Shown in pieces: positions 40,018 to 48,305 of a stretch of DNA of 64,000 nt; positions within the stretch are counted from its first letter, which is position 1, and each line of letters opens with the position of its first letter. The stretch is taken from the NCBI GenBank assembly GCA_900129595.1, contig FQWG01000020.1:1-64000 (forward strand), read 5' to 3'. The notes beneath the pieces were generated by a model. That model was not told where the DNA came from. It made no database searches and worked only from the letters and a program-made list of their open reading frames with translations. The stretch comes from Flavobacterium frigidimaris. GTDB taxonomy: Bacteria; Bacteroidota; Bacteroidia; Flavobacteriales; Flavobacteriaceae. Both the position numbers and the translations under genes were made by a program.

Positions 40018-41367
40018 ATGAAAAAAACTGTTTTTTATACTGTTTTTGCCTTTCTGTTTTTTAATCAGATTGCCATTTCTCAAGTGGTTGAGGATCCGGA
40101 AATAAAAAAAATGATTACTGAAATCAAAGCCGAAAACCTGGAAGCTACTGTTCGAAAACTCGTTTCCTTTGGAACAAGACATACCTTAAGTGATACTAAA
40201 AGCAAAACCAGGGGAATTGGCGCTGCACAGCAATGGGTAAAATCTGAGTTTGATAAATATGCTTTGGAGTCTAACGGAAGATTAACTGCCGCGATTGATT
40301 ATTTTACTGTAAAAGCAGATGGAAAGCGTATCAATAAAGACAGTCAGCTTGGAAATGTAATGGCTACTCTAAAAGGAACCGACCCAAATGATAATCGTGT
40401 TCTGATTATAAGCGGACATCTTGACTCAAGGGTTTCTGACGTTATGAATGTAAAATCTGATGCTCCTGGTGCAAATGACGATGCTTCAGGAGTTGCTGCA
40501 GTAATGGAACTGGCTAAAGTAATGAGCAAAAGAGCCTTTCCTGCTACTATTATTTTTGTTGCCGTAGTTGGTGAAGAGCAGGGACTTATAGGTGCGCGTC
40601 ATCTTGCAGAAACAGCAAAAGCAGCTAATTGGAATATCGTTGCAATGCTAAACAATGATATGATTGGAAACAGTCTGTCAAGCGGAACTAATGTAAGAGA
40701 CAATACGCAAATCAGGGTTTTTAGTGAAACTATTCCATTTTTAGAAACTGAAGAGGAAGCTAAAATGCGTAAAGCAACAAGTCGCGATAATGATAGTCCG
40801 TCGAGACTACTGGCGCGTTATATTAAAACCGTTACAGAACAATATGTGGATCAACTGACTGTAAAATTGGTCTATAGAAACGATCGGTTCCTACGAGGCG
40901 GTGATCATACGCCATTCAGTCAGAACGGTTTTACAGCAGTTCGTTTTTGCGAAATGAATGAGAATTTTGATCATCAGCATCAGGATTTAAGAACAGAAAA
41001 CGGCATCAAATACGGTGATTTGGTTGAGTTTATGGATTTTGATTATTTAAGAAAAAACACTTGTTCTAATCTGGCAACATTGGCCAATTTAGCATGGTCG
41101 CCAAAAGCACCGGAAAATGTAGGTATAGAGGTTAAAAACCTGTCTAATTCTTCTGCTCTCTCCTGGAATGCACCGGAGGAAAAAGTACAATATGGATATC
41201 AAATTTTAATGAGGGAAACGGCATCATCACATTGGGAGAAAACATTTTTTGTAAAAGATACGAAAGTAGAAATCCCCTATTCTAAAGACAATTACTTTTT
41301 TGCTATACAAACTGTAGATGCTTTAGGGCACGCAAGTTTGCCGGTGTTCCCTGTTCCGATACGCTAG
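40018..41367 (+). CDS. Exported M28 family aminopeptidase with C-terminal Fn3-like domain
   Basis: A 449-residue zinc peptidase. A signal peptide occupies residues 1-22 (ending NQIAIS, AQ-like cleavage). The catalytic domain (about 30-355) has the metal ligands GHLDSR near 139, PGANDDASGVAA near 152, and VVGEEQGLIGARHL near 184 with the catalytic glutamates, then NNDMIGNS near 213 and the final histidine in GGDHTPFSQNGF near 302. Residues 365-449 form a beta-sandwich like a fibronectin type III domain (ENVGIEVKNLSNSSALSWNA). It probably feeds on or processes extracellular peptides. It converges on menD. Confidence 0.9.
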   Translation: MKKTVFYTVFAFLFFNQIAISQVVEDPEIKKMITEIKAENLEATVRKLVSFGTRHTLSDTKSKTRGIGAAQQWVKSEFDKYALESNGRLTAAIDYFTVKADGKRINKDSQLGNVMATLKGTDPNDNRVLIISGHLDSRVSDVMNVKSDAPGANDDASGVAAVMELAKVMSKRAFPATIIFVAVVGEEQGLIGARHLAETAKAANWNIVAMLNNDMIGNSLSSGTNVRDNTQIRVFSETIPFLETEEEAKMRKATSRDNDSPSRLLARYIKTVTEQYVDQLTVKLVYRNDRFLRGGDHTPFSQNGFTAVRFCEMNENFDHQHQDLRTENGIKYGDLVEFMDFDYLRKNTCSNLATLANLAWSPKAPENVGIEVKNLSNSSALSWNAPEEKVQYGYQILMRETASSHWEKTFFVKDTKVEIPYSKDNYFFAIQTVDALGHASLPVFPVPIR

Positions 41368-41369
41368 TT

Positions 41370-41415
41370 TTACAAAACATAAAAAGCGCCAATTGGCGCT
41401 TTTTATGTTTTGTAA
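41370..41415. terminator. 46-bp perfect palindrome, bidirectional terminator
   Basis: Every base from 41370 to 41392 pairs with its partner up to 41415, centred on CCAATTGG: AAAAAGCGCC faces GGCGCTTTTT and ACAAAACAT faces ATGTTTTGT. There is no unpaired loop. It lies 2 nt past the M28 stop and about 10 nt past the menD stop on the other strand. Confidence 0.85.
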
Positions 41416-41425
41416 TAATGCAGTT

Positions 41426-43093
41426 TTAAATTAATTCTTTAAAATATTGTTTCAACACAACATCGTTTTCAAAAGTTGGCGTAAAAATTTCTAAAATACA
41501 AGGTTTGTCATTTGCTTCATACAATGTTTTAATACTATTGTTTAAAGAATCTTCATTGGTGGCAGTAAAATAATTCATCTGATACATCTCGGCCAAATGT
41601 GCTGCGGTTAAGTTGTGGGAAGTTTCGAAAAAAGTATTAAAAACAGGTTTTTCCTCATGTCCCGGAAGAATCCTGAAGATCCCTCCTCCTCCATTATTAA
41701 TTAAAATAATTTTGAAATTTTTAGGTATATAAGAATTCCAAAGAGCATTACTGTCGTACAAAAAGCCAATATCTCCGGTAATAAATACGGTTTGTATATC
41801 TTTTCTTCCTACCGCCGCTCCTATCGCTGTTGATGTACTTCCGTCAATACCACTTGTTCCCCGGTTGCAATAAACTTCGATTGAAGGATCAATTTCGATT
41901 AACTGCGCATAACGGATCGCTGAACTATTGCTTATTTGAAGCTGACTGTTTTTAGGAAGTGATTCTATTATTTTTTCGAATACTTTAAAATCAGAAAATG
42001 TAATTTTACGCAAATATTCCTGTTTTCTGATTTTTCTTAAATCATAGATTTTATCAATTTTTGAGAAATATTTACTTGAAACAAATGCTGTCTTTGGAAG
42101 CAGTTCTTTGAAAAAATCTTCTGGCTCCATTACAAAATGTTTGCTTAAAGCATTAAATGTATCGTAAGCACGTAAAGTATCTATGTGCCAATGTTGTGCA
42201 GGTTTATATTTTCGTAAAAAACCTTTAATACGTTTTGAAACAATCATACCGCCAAAAGTGATTAAAACTTCCGGTTCTAATTCTTTAAAATCACAATCGT
42301 CAAAAGGTGTAATTAAGCTGTCTATACTATTAATAAAACTTGGTTCATGCAAATTTGATGTTGTCTCTGTAAGGACTACAATTGAAGGATCTTTGGCGAA
42401 GTTTTCGAGAATTTCTTTACTAACAGAATTGGCTTCGTTTATTCCTCCAATAAGAATTAATTTTCTTTTTGAAGTATTCCATACAGAAGCTACATCATCA
42501 ATATTTTCGATAATTTTTGTTCCGAAAATTTCCTCTGAATGGGTAATTTTTGGTTCAACAGAAAGCTCTGAAACCGTTTCGTATAAAGGTTCTTCGAATG
42601 GCGCATTGATATGAACCGGTCCTTTTTGAAGAATCGCAGTTTCGATTGCTTTATTGATTTTTAAATCATTTTCTACAGAAGCATCTTCGGTTAAATTAGC
42701 ATTGAAAACCGAGTGATTCTGAAAAACATTTTCCTGACGAATGGTTTGTCCATCGCCAATATCAATCTTGCTTTGTGGACGATCTGCCGAAATCACGATC
42801 AGCGGAATCTGACTGTAAAATGCTTCGGCCACAGCAGGATAATAGTTTAATAATGCTGATCCTGAAGTGCAAACAACTGCGGTTGGTAACTTCGTTTGCT
42901 GTGCAATTCCCAATGCAAAAAAGGCAGCGCAGCGTTCGTCGGCAATACTGTAACATTTAAAGTTGGGATTTTGAGCAAATCCAATTGTTAAAGGTGCGTT
43001 TCTTGATCCCGGAGAAATGATAATATTAGTGATTCCTTTTGCTGAACAAATTTCGATAATGCTTTGAGCAAGCGCTATTTTGGGGTAAATCAT
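41426..43093 (-). CDS. menD: 2-succinyl-5-enolpyruvyl-6-hydroxy-3-cyclohexene-1-carboxylate synthase
   Basis: A thiamine-diphosphate enzyme adding 2-oxoglutarate to isochorismate, the first committed menaquinone step. The 555-residue protein opens with IIEICSAKGITNIIISPGSR and shows AVVCTSGSALLNYYPAVAEA near 73-92, CNRGTSGIDGSTSTAIGAA near 407-425 and the ThDP/Mg motif GDIGFLYDSNALW near 440 leading to IILINNGGGGIFRILPG. It converges with the M28 gene across a perfect palindrome. A hairpin lies in its 5' leader (43116-43145). menF and menE are not in the window. Confidence 0.94.
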   Translation of the reverse strand: MIYPKIALAQSIIEICSAKGITNIIISPGSRNAPLTIGFAQNPNFKCYSIADERCAAFFALGIAQQTKLPTAVVCTSGSALLNYYPAVAEAFYSQIPLIVISADRPQSKIDIGDGQTIRQENVFQNHSVFNANLTEDASVENDLKINKAIETAILQKGPVHINAPFEEPLYETVSELSVEPKITHSEEIFGTKIIENIDDVASVWNTSKRKLILIGGINEANSVSKEILENFAKDPSIVVLTETTSNLHEPSFINSIDSLITPFDDCDFKELEPEVLITFGGMIVSKRIKGFLRKYKPAQHWHIDTLRAYDTFNALSKHFVMEPEDFFKELLPKTAFVSSKYFSKIDKIYDLRKIRKQEYLRKITFSDFKVFEKIIESLPKNSQLQISNSSAIRYAQLIEIDPSIEVYCNRGTSGIDGSTSTAIGAAVGRKDIQTVFITGDIGFLYDSNALWNSYIPKNFKIILINNGGGGIFRILPGHEEKPVFNTFFETSHNLTAAHLAEMYQMNYFTATNEDSLNNSIKTLYEANDKPCILEIFTPTFENDVVLKQYFKELI

Positions 43094-43115
43094 TATGATG
43101 GCGTATTACTTTTGT

Positions 43116-43145
43116 AAAGAAATCTAAAAAGTCAAAGATTTCTTT
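43116..43145 (-). promoter_or_regulatory. Hairpin in the menD 5' leader, with -7 box upstream
   Basis: AAAGAAATCT (43116-43125) and AGATTTCTTT (43136-43145) form a 10-bp stem around a 10-nt loop. On the minus strand a TAACTTTG -7-like box lies at 43155-43162, so the hairpin would be at the very start of the menD mRNA. It may stabilise the message or influence translation. Confidence 0.4.
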
Positions 43146-43227
43146 TTGATAATACAAAGTTACAAACTTCACACTGGATTTAACTTATAAATAGGAAGAT
43201 ATTAAGCCTGTTTTTAGAAAAAGGGGA

Positions 43228-43235
43228 TATATTTG
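43228..43235 (+). promoter_or_regulatory. -7 promoter box of the thioredoxin-like gene
   Basis: TATATTTG at 43228-43235 matches the consensus and lies 34 nt before the ATG at 43269. The -33 region (TTTTTAG) is only a partial match. Confidence 0.5.
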
Positions 43236-43268
43236 TAAAACAGATTTTTTAATAAAAATAAACTCCGT

Positions 43269-44447
43269 ATGCGTTTCTTCTACCTATTCTTTCTTTGTCT
43301 TTTCCTGCAAGCCGTAAATTCTCAAAATCAGTTTGTTCCTGTTGATGTACCTTATAAAACAGCTTTAGATAATGCAAAAACTCAGGAAAAACCTCTTTTT
43401 GTGATGCTTTATGCTGATTGGTGTCCGCATTGTAATCAGATGAAAAAAGAAGTATTTAGTGATGCTGCAGTAATGGATTTTCTAAATAAAAATTATGTCT
43501 GCGTCTGGAAAAATGTCGAAAAAGAAGAAGGAATTGCACTTAAAGATAAATACAATACCAAATCATTGCCTACATTTTTATTTATAGATCCAAAGACTGA
43601 AACGCTTTTGTATGCTTTGAAAGGAGAATCAAAAAAAGCAGATTTTTTGACAGAAGCCAATTATGCTTTGAATCCCAGAATGCAATTGCCTTATTTAGAA
43701 AAAGAGTTTCTTGCAGATCCTTCAAACTCAAATAAGTTCTTTGCTTATCTGAATACGCTGAAAAAAGGAAAAGACAGAACTGATTTATCGATTCCGACGC
43801 ATATTTATCTGAATACACAATCTGATGCACAATTGGTTAGTGAATTGAACTGGCGTGTTATTGCGAATGGCGTAACGGATATTAAATCAAGAGAATTTCA
43901 ATATGTTTTGAATCATCAGAAAGATTTTGCTGCCGTAGCTTCGCAAAATCGTATTGATCGCAAAATCGAAAGTATTGTCAATGAATCACTTCGCCCTTAT
44001 GTCGATAATTTAGATACGATAAACTATTATAAACAAAGAGAAATTGTAAAATCGATTCGATTACAGAAAACAGATTCCCTGGTTTTTAAGTTTGATTTGA
44101 CTTTAGCAGAAAGAACTGAAAAATGGGATTTCTACAAAAAAGTGACGCTTGAAAATACGGAAAAGCTGGTTTGGAATGATGCCAGTTTCCTTAAAGATAT
44201 CGGACAAACTTATTTGAAACATATCTCAGATACTGAAAGTTTAAAAAAGGCTGTTTCGTGGGTAAAACATTCTATAGAATTAAATGATTCCTATGATGGG
44301 AATTTACTTTTGGCAAGGCTTTACAATAAAATAAAAGATAAAAAATCGGCTTTGAAATATGCTAAAGATGCCAGGGAAATTGGTACCGAAATGGGTTGGG
44401 GTACTAAAGATGCAGATGATCTATTGGCTGAACTCAACAAAAAATAA
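43269..44447 (+). CDS. Exported thioredoxin-fold protein with CPHC motif
   Basis: A 392-residue protein. Residues 1-18 form a signal peptide (LFFLCLFLQAVNSQ). The thioredoxin-like domain is residues 20-130, with VMLYADWCPHCNQMKKEVFS near 45-64 carrying the redox pair, and the cis-proline in SLPTFLFID near 98. Residues 150-392 are helical and repeat-like, ending in a TPR-like KKAVSWVKHSIELND region. CPHC is the DsbA-type dipeptide, so a periplasmic disulfide-exchange role is likely, possibly with a client bound by the helical part. Confidence 0.82.
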   Translation: MRFFYLFFLCLFLQAVNSQNQFVPVDVPYKTALDNAKTQEKPLFVMLYADWCPHCNQMKKEVFSDAAVMDFLNKNYVCVWKNVEKEEGIALKDKYNTKSLPTFLFIDPKTETLLYALKGESKKADFLTEANYALNPRMQLPYLEKEFLADPSNSNKFFAYLNTLKKGKDRTDLSIPTHIYLNTQSDAQLVSELNWRVIANGVTDIKSREFQYVLNHQKDFAAVASQNRIDRKIESIVNESLRPYVDNLDTINYYKQREIVKSIRLQKTDSLVFKFDLTLAERTEKWDFYKKVTLENTEKLVWNDASFLKDIGQTYLKHISDTESLKKAVSWVKHSIELNDSYDGNLLLARLYNKIKDKKSALKYAKDAREIGTEMGWGTKDADDLLAELNKK

Positions 44448-44518
44448 ATTAAAAATTCCAATCTGAAATACTTTTTGAAAAGTTTGGAATGATTTGGATA
44501 TTAGACAATTAAAATAGC

Positions 44519-44566
44519 TGCGAATTCACGAATTAATACTATAAAACTTATTCGTGAATTTGTGAC
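44519..44566. repeat. Inverted repeat upstream of the GNAT gene
   Basis: GCGAATTCACGAATTAA and TTATTCGTGAATTTGTG are near-complementary with a short AT loop. It belongs to the same 'cgaatttcacgaat' wording seen at 27681-27759. Confidence 0.5.
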
Positions 44567-44588
44567 AAAAAAACTATCAAGAAAAACC

Positions 44589-45086
44589 ATGGACGTAATA
44601 CTCAGACCGGCGACAACCAACGATTTAGAAAAAATACTTGAGATTGTAAACCACTCGATCTTGCATACAACAGCAAATTATAGTTATGATATACAGACTC
44701 TTGAAGTGCAGACAAAATGGTTTGAAGATAAAACAGCAAAAAAACTGCCTATTGTTGTGGCTGAACTGGATGGTGAAGTAGTTGGTTTTGGAAGTTATGG
44801 GCAATTCCGCGAAAAAATCGGTTATCAATACACAATCGAACATTCTGTTTATGTAGTTGATAATATTATAGGTAAAGGCATTGGATCTAAACTATTACTT
44901 GAACTTATCCGGTTAGCAAAAGAACAAGGTTATCACGTTATGATTGGTGCCATTGATGCTGATAATGCCGCAAGTATTGCCTTTCACGAAAGATTTGGTT
45001 TTGTGGCAACAGGAACGATCCGTGAGGTTGGTTATAAATTTGATCACTGGCTTGATTTGGTTTTCATGCAATTGATATTAAAGTAG
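44589..45086 (+). CDS. GNAT N-acetyltransferase, phosphinothricin-acetyltransferase-like
   Basis: A 165-residue acetyltransferase of the PAT/YwnH group. MDVILRPATTNDLEKILEIV opens the fold. EHSVYVVDNIIGKGIGSKLL near 90-110 holds the acetyl-CoA pyrophosphate loop (GKGIGSKL), and AIDADNAASIAFHERFGFVA near 127-146 follows as in PAT enzymes that acetylate amino-acid-like amines such as phosphinothricin or methionine sulfoximine. The substrate here is unknown. The ATG at 44589 is preferred over an in-frame ATG at 44562 that lies in the repeat. Confidence 0.85.
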   Translation: MDVILRPATTNDLEKILEIVNHSILHTTANYSYDIQTLEVQTKWFEDKTAKKLPIVVAELDGEVVGFGSYGQFREKIGYQYTIEHSVYVVDNIIGKGIGSKLLLELIRLAKEQGYHVMIGAIDADNAASIAFHERFGFVATGTIREVGYKFDHWLDLVFMQLILK

Positions 45087-45094
45087 GTAAAAAT

Positions 45095-45275
45095 GGCCCG
45101 CAGATGAAACGGATTCGCTAGCGCGAAAACGCTGATTGACGCGGATTTTTTCTGTTTTTTGATAATGGTTTACTGGAATGTTTTTTTTTACCGCAAAGCA
45201 GGCTAAGAATTACGCAAAGTTCGCTATGAAAAACATTGTCATTCTTTGAGTTCGCAAAGCTGGACGTTAATATTT
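45095..45275. repeat. Intergenic repeats between GNAT and proline iminopeptidase genes
   Basis: The stretch has CGCAGATGAAACGGATTCGC, GCTAGCGCGAAAACGCTGAT and GACGCGGATTTTT, wording common between flavobacterial genes, then ACGCAAAGTTCGCTATG and GTTCGCAAAGCTGG resembling 23655-23770. No ORF of note is present. It may contain the GNAT terminator. Confidence 0.4.
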
Positions 45276-45333
45276 TTTGTCGTTTCGAACTTAATAATTT
45301 AATTTATAAGGAACTAATTTTAATATACAACTA

Positions 45334-46254
45334 TTGAATACAGACTATCAAATACAAAAAGGATATCTTAAAGTTAGTGAAATTCATGAAATATACTATG
45401 AGGTTTGCGGTGCTGATGATGGCGAAACTTATTTGTTTGTTCATGGTGGTCCCGGCGCGGGATTTTCTGAGCAGGATAAGCGTTTTTTTGATTTCAAAAA
45501 ACATAGGGTTGTCTTTTTTGATCAAAGAGGAGCGTCTAAAAGCAAGCCTTTTGGGGTTATAAAAGAAAATACAACTCAGGATTTAATTGATGATATTAAC
45601 AAGCTCCTCTCCTATCTCAAAATCGAAAAAATAAATATTTTTGGTGGTTCGTGGGGGACAACTTTGAGTTTGATATTTGCGATACAAAATCCGGAAAAAG
45701 TAAAAAGTCTTTTGTTACGGGGTATATTTCTTGGAGATAAAAGATCTATTGATTATTACGTAAATGGTGGTGTCGAAAATGAATTTCCTAAGGAATGGAA
45801 TCGTTTTAAAACGAATGTTCCGTCAGATTCCAATCTTACTATTCCAGCTTATTATTTGGATCAAATGCTGAATGGAAGCCCGGAAAGCAAAAAGTTCTTT
45901 TGTTATGAATGGATTTTTTATGAAATATCTATTTTTAAGAAAGGAATAACCGAAAATGAAATCGATGCCGTTATAAATGAATTTCCGTTTGAATCTTTAG
46001 CTATTATGGAGGCTCATTATTTGAGTAATAATTGTTTTATCGGGGATAACTTTATTTTAAATAATATAAAAGTTTTAGATGATATAACAATCACTATTGT
46101 GCACGGAAAATACGATGCTATTTGTCCGATTCAATATGCTGAAATATTGCATCATAAGCTTAAAAGATCTACCCTTTATATTGAAAATTGCGGACATTCT
46201 GATAGTGAACCCGGAATCGAACAAACAATTATTGAGATTTTGAATAGAATCTAA
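45334..46254 (+). CDS. Proline iminopeptidase-like alpha/beta hydrolase (S33)
   Basis: A 306-residue alpha/beta hydrolase. The oxyanion segment is FVHGGPGAGFSEQDKRFF near residues 34-51, DQRGASKS follows near 63-70, and the nucleophile elbow GGSWGTTLSL near 104-113 contains the catalytic serine. Aspartate (VHGKYDAICP) and histidine (ENCGHSDSEPG) complete the triad near 250 and 283. HGGPG is the proline iminopeptidase signature, so removal of N-terminal proline is likely. Translation appears to begin at a TTG (45334), since no in-frame ATG occurs before the conserved region. No signal peptide, so cytoplasmic. Confidence 0.85.
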   Translation: MNTDYQIQKGYLKVSEIHEIYYEVCGADDGETYLFVHGGPGAGFSEQDKRFFDFKKHRVVFFDQRGASKSKPFGVIKENTTQDLIDDINKLLSYLKIEKINIFGGSWGTTLSLIFAIQNPEKVKSLLLRGIFLGDKRSIDYYVNGGVENEFPKEWNRFKTNVPSDSNLTIPAYYLDQMLNGSPESKKFFCYEWIFYEISIFKKGITENEIDAVINEFPFESLAIMEAHYLSNNCFIGDNFILNNIKVLDDITITIVHGKYDAICPIQYAEILHHKLKRSTLYIENCGHSDSEPGIEQTIIEILNRI

Positions 46255-46299
46255 AAAAATCCACAAATTTGAAATTACATTCAAATTTGTGGATTTTTT
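46254..46299. terminator. Bidirectional terminator between iminopeptidase and glutathione peroxidase genes
   Basis: A 19-bp perfect stem (AAAAAATCCACAAATTTGA at 46254-46272 with its complement at 46281-46299) around an 8-nt loop, with A/T tracts at both ends, between converging genes. Confidence 0.85.
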
Positions 46300-46317
46300 G
46301 GTTGAGATAGTTATTGA

Positions 46318-46905
46318 TTAACCTTTTATCCAGTTGATTACTTCAGGATCTGTTGGCAATGTTCTTGGCTTGATAACCTTTACCAATTCACCTTTTTCGT
46401 TAATTAGGTATTTCTGGAAATTCCATTCTACTTCAGAATCCTGCAGGCCATTTTTAGATTTTTGTGTCAGGAATTTGTACACTTCGCACATATCATCTCC
46501 TTTTACAGAAACTTTGTCCATCATAGGAAATGTCACACCGTAATTTTGTTGGCAAAACGTTTCGATTTCTTTGTTTGTTCCGGGTTCTTGCGATGCAAAA
46601 TTATTGGCAGGAAAACCTACGATTACAAAACCTTTGTCTTTGTACTCTTTGTAAATCGCTTCAAGATCTTTGTATTGAGGCGTTAATCCGCATTTTGAAG
46701 CAGTATTTACAATCATTACTTTTTTTCCTTTTAAAGAAGCGAAATCAAAGGTGTCTCCCGATAAATCCTGAACTTTAAATTGGTAAATGTTTTCTTTTGC
46801 CATCACTTTATCTGTTTTAGATACTTTATTTTTACTCGTTTGAGCCTGAAGTTGCGAGCTTAATAATAAAACTGCGCCACAAGCTATCAATGCTATTTTT
46901 TTCAT
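46318..46905 (-). CDS. Exported glutathione-peroxidase-family thiol peroxidase
   Basis: A 195-residue peroxidase with a signal peptide (residues 1-21, ending LQAQ), so it acts in the periplasm. The catalytic cysteine is in VNTASKCGLTPQYKDLEAI near 73, the conserved glutamine in GFPANNFASQEPG near 105, and Trp and Asn in VEWNFQKYLINEKG near 160. The second cysteine near 117 (ETFCQQNYG) fits the resolving position of thioredoxin-dependent GPx enzymes; so reduction is more likely by thioredoxin-like proteins, such as the CPHC protein in this window, than by glutathione. Its promoter lies in 46906-46990. Confidence 0.9.
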   Translation of the reverse strand: MKKIALIACGAVLLLSSQLQAQTSKNKVSKTDKVMAKENIYQFKVQDLSGDTFDFASLKGKKVMIVNTASKCGLTPQYKDLEAIYKEYKDKGFVIVGFPANNFASQEPGTNKEIETFCQQNYGVTFPMMDKVSVKGDDMCEVYKFLTQKSKNGLQDSEVEWNFQKYLINEKGELVKVIKPRTLPTDPEVINWIKG

Positions 46906-46996
46906 CGTTTAATTTTTTATAAAATTAGTTAAAATCCGTTTTCCTTAATGACTTTGATTGCTTTATTTTTATTAAACATAAGTTAAATAAAAAATT

Positions 46997-47027
46997 GAAG
47001 CCTAGCGTTAATCAGACGCTAGGCTTC
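46997..47027 (-). terminator. Orphan minus-strand terminator
   Basis: GAAGCCTAGCGT and ACGCTAGGCTTC form a 12-bp perfect stem around a 7-nt loop. Read on the minus strand the stem is followed by AATTTTTTATTT, so it ends a leftward transcript arising in 47030-47770. No annotated gene of ordinary size lies there; the 43-aa ORF at 47292-47423 is the candidate. Confidence 0.75.
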
Positions 47028-47291
47028 CCCCCATACAAACAAATCAAACCATGAATTAATTGTTGTTTTATTTTTATTTTATTTAGTTAAAATTATAGTT
47101 GATGTCTCTCTGTTTTATACTGAAAATTATTATTTAGAATCAAATAACCTTATTATATATCTTATCTTTTCTACTGGCGTTTACTATTATGAGTGTAAAT
47201 TGGGCGTTTAACATTCTATTTTTCTTTTCAGTTTGGAAGTCCGGAGACACCAACTATTTTATTACTTTAAATGCGAATCATAGTTTTTGTT

Positions 47292-47423
47292 TCAATCCTT
47301 AATCTGATTGCAATTCTGACTTTGAACTATGCCTTTTCTAAAATCATTTTTATTAAAACTTGTTAATGCCAGAACTGTCGTTAGGCCAACAATCAAAATT
47401 TTTAGTTTATATACGTCAATCAT
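47292..47423 (-). CDS. Small exported or membrane protein ORF (43 aa)
   Basis: ATG at 47423 to TGA at 47292 on the minus strand encodes MIDVYKLKILIVGLTTVLAL followed by TSFNKNDFRKGIVQSQNCN and a short tail. The first 22 residues look like a signal peptide or single membrane segment, and the rest is short and basic. It is upstream of the only minus-strand terminator that lacks another gene. I do not recognise it, and short hydrophobic ORFs can arise by chance. Confidence 0.35.
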   Translation of the reverse strand: MIDVYKLKILIVGLTTVLALTSFNKNDFRKGIVQSQNCNQIKD

Positions 47424-47724
47424 AATTCAAAAAATTATTTATTGAGATTTACTTTACACTTTTATCTTTAGCCAATGTTAAAGTTCATAATCCAATCTTT
47501 AATTAAAACAACATTGGCCCTGATATTTTGAAGCTGTTTTCTTTCCTTCTGCTATTTTCAAAGTTATCATGTGATGTTATAATAGCATTTACGTAATTGG
47601 ATTGCTTTTGGTTTTAAAAAAATGAAAAAAAAGTAATATTTTTTTTGAATGCCTTATTTTACTAGGTTTTAGCCTGTTAAAAATTTTACGTTTTTCACAA
47701 AAAAATAAATTATCTTTATCTCAA

Positions 47725-47742
47725 AGTATAAAATTGTATACT
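47725..47742. promoter_or_regulatory. Dyad upstream of the ECF sigma factor gene
   Basis: AGTATA-aaattg-TATACT is a perfect 6-bp dyad with a 6-nt centre, 33 nt before the ATG at 47775 and near the expected promoter of this gene. It might be an operator or the binding site of the sigma factor itself. Confidence 0.3.
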
Positions 47743-47774
47743 AAATTTTTGTTTAAGCTTAAAAATCCAAATCT

Positions 47775-48305
47775 ATGAGTCAAGATGAGTTGTTAGTTTT
47801 AATTTACAAGAAAGACGAAAGAGCTTTTACCCATTTGTACGATATGTACTCGAAAAGTTTATTTTCGGTCATTAACGTCCTGATCAAAAACCGTGAAGAA
47901 GCAGAAGATGTTTTGCAGGAAGTTTTTGTCAAAATCTGGAAAAACATAGATTCATATAACGAAGGAAAAGGCCGATTTTACACCTGGATCCTTAATATTG
48001 CCAGAAATACGTCTATTGATAAATTAAGATCCAAAAATTTTAATAACAGTCAAAAAAACCTTTCTTCAGATAATTTCGTAAATCTGTTAGACGACAGTAA
48101 TAAACTTACTAATAGAATTGATACAATTGGAATTCAGGAATTTGTCAAAAAATTAAAACCAAAATGTATCGAGATTATAGATTTATTATTTTTTAAAGGA
48201 TATACCCAACAAGAAGCTTCAGAAGAATTGGCAATGCCATTGGGGACTATCAAAACGCAAAACAGAAACTGTATTAACGATCTACGTAATTATTTGAAAA
48301 TATAA
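47775..48305 (+). CDS. ECF-type RNA polymerase sigma factor
   Basis: A 176-residue sigma-70 family factor with region 2 near 15-85 (LYDMYSKSLFSVINVLIKNR, then EEAEDVLQEVFVKIWKN for -10 recognition) and region 4 near 115-172 (CIEIIDLLFFKGYTQQEASE, AMPLGTIKTQNRNCINDLRN for -35 recognition). It overlaps its anti-sigma partner by one base in a TAATG junction, which ensures coupled translation. Which genes it controls is not readable here; the following DoxX gene lies beyond a terminator. Confidence 0.92.
   Translation: MSQDELLVLIYKKDERAFTHLYDMYSKSLFSVINVLIKNREEAEDVLQEVFVKIWKNIDSYNEGKGRFYTWILNIARNTSIDKLRSKNFNNSQKNLSSDNFVNLLDDSNKLTNRIDTIGIQEFVKKLKPKCIEIIDLLFFKGYTQQEASEELAMPLGTIKTQNRNCINDLRNYLKI

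Larger units (their letters stand above)
46906..47774. other. 869-bp region between glutathione peroxidase and ECF sigma factor genes
   Basis: From left to right it holds: the peroxidase promoter area; the orphan minus-strand terminator (46997-47027); a stretch with two GGCGTTTA words (near 47193 and 47210); a minus-strand 43-codon ORF (47292-47423); an inverted repeat GCCAATGTT ... AACATTGGC (about 47472-47518); and an AT-rich sigma-factor promoter area with a dyad at 47725-47742. No gene longer than 60 codons is visible. Confidence 0.5.

Noticed and set aside
42183..42614. Plus-strand 143-codon frame inside menD
   Set aside because: It is antisense to the conserved middle domain of menD and shows no domain or promoter.
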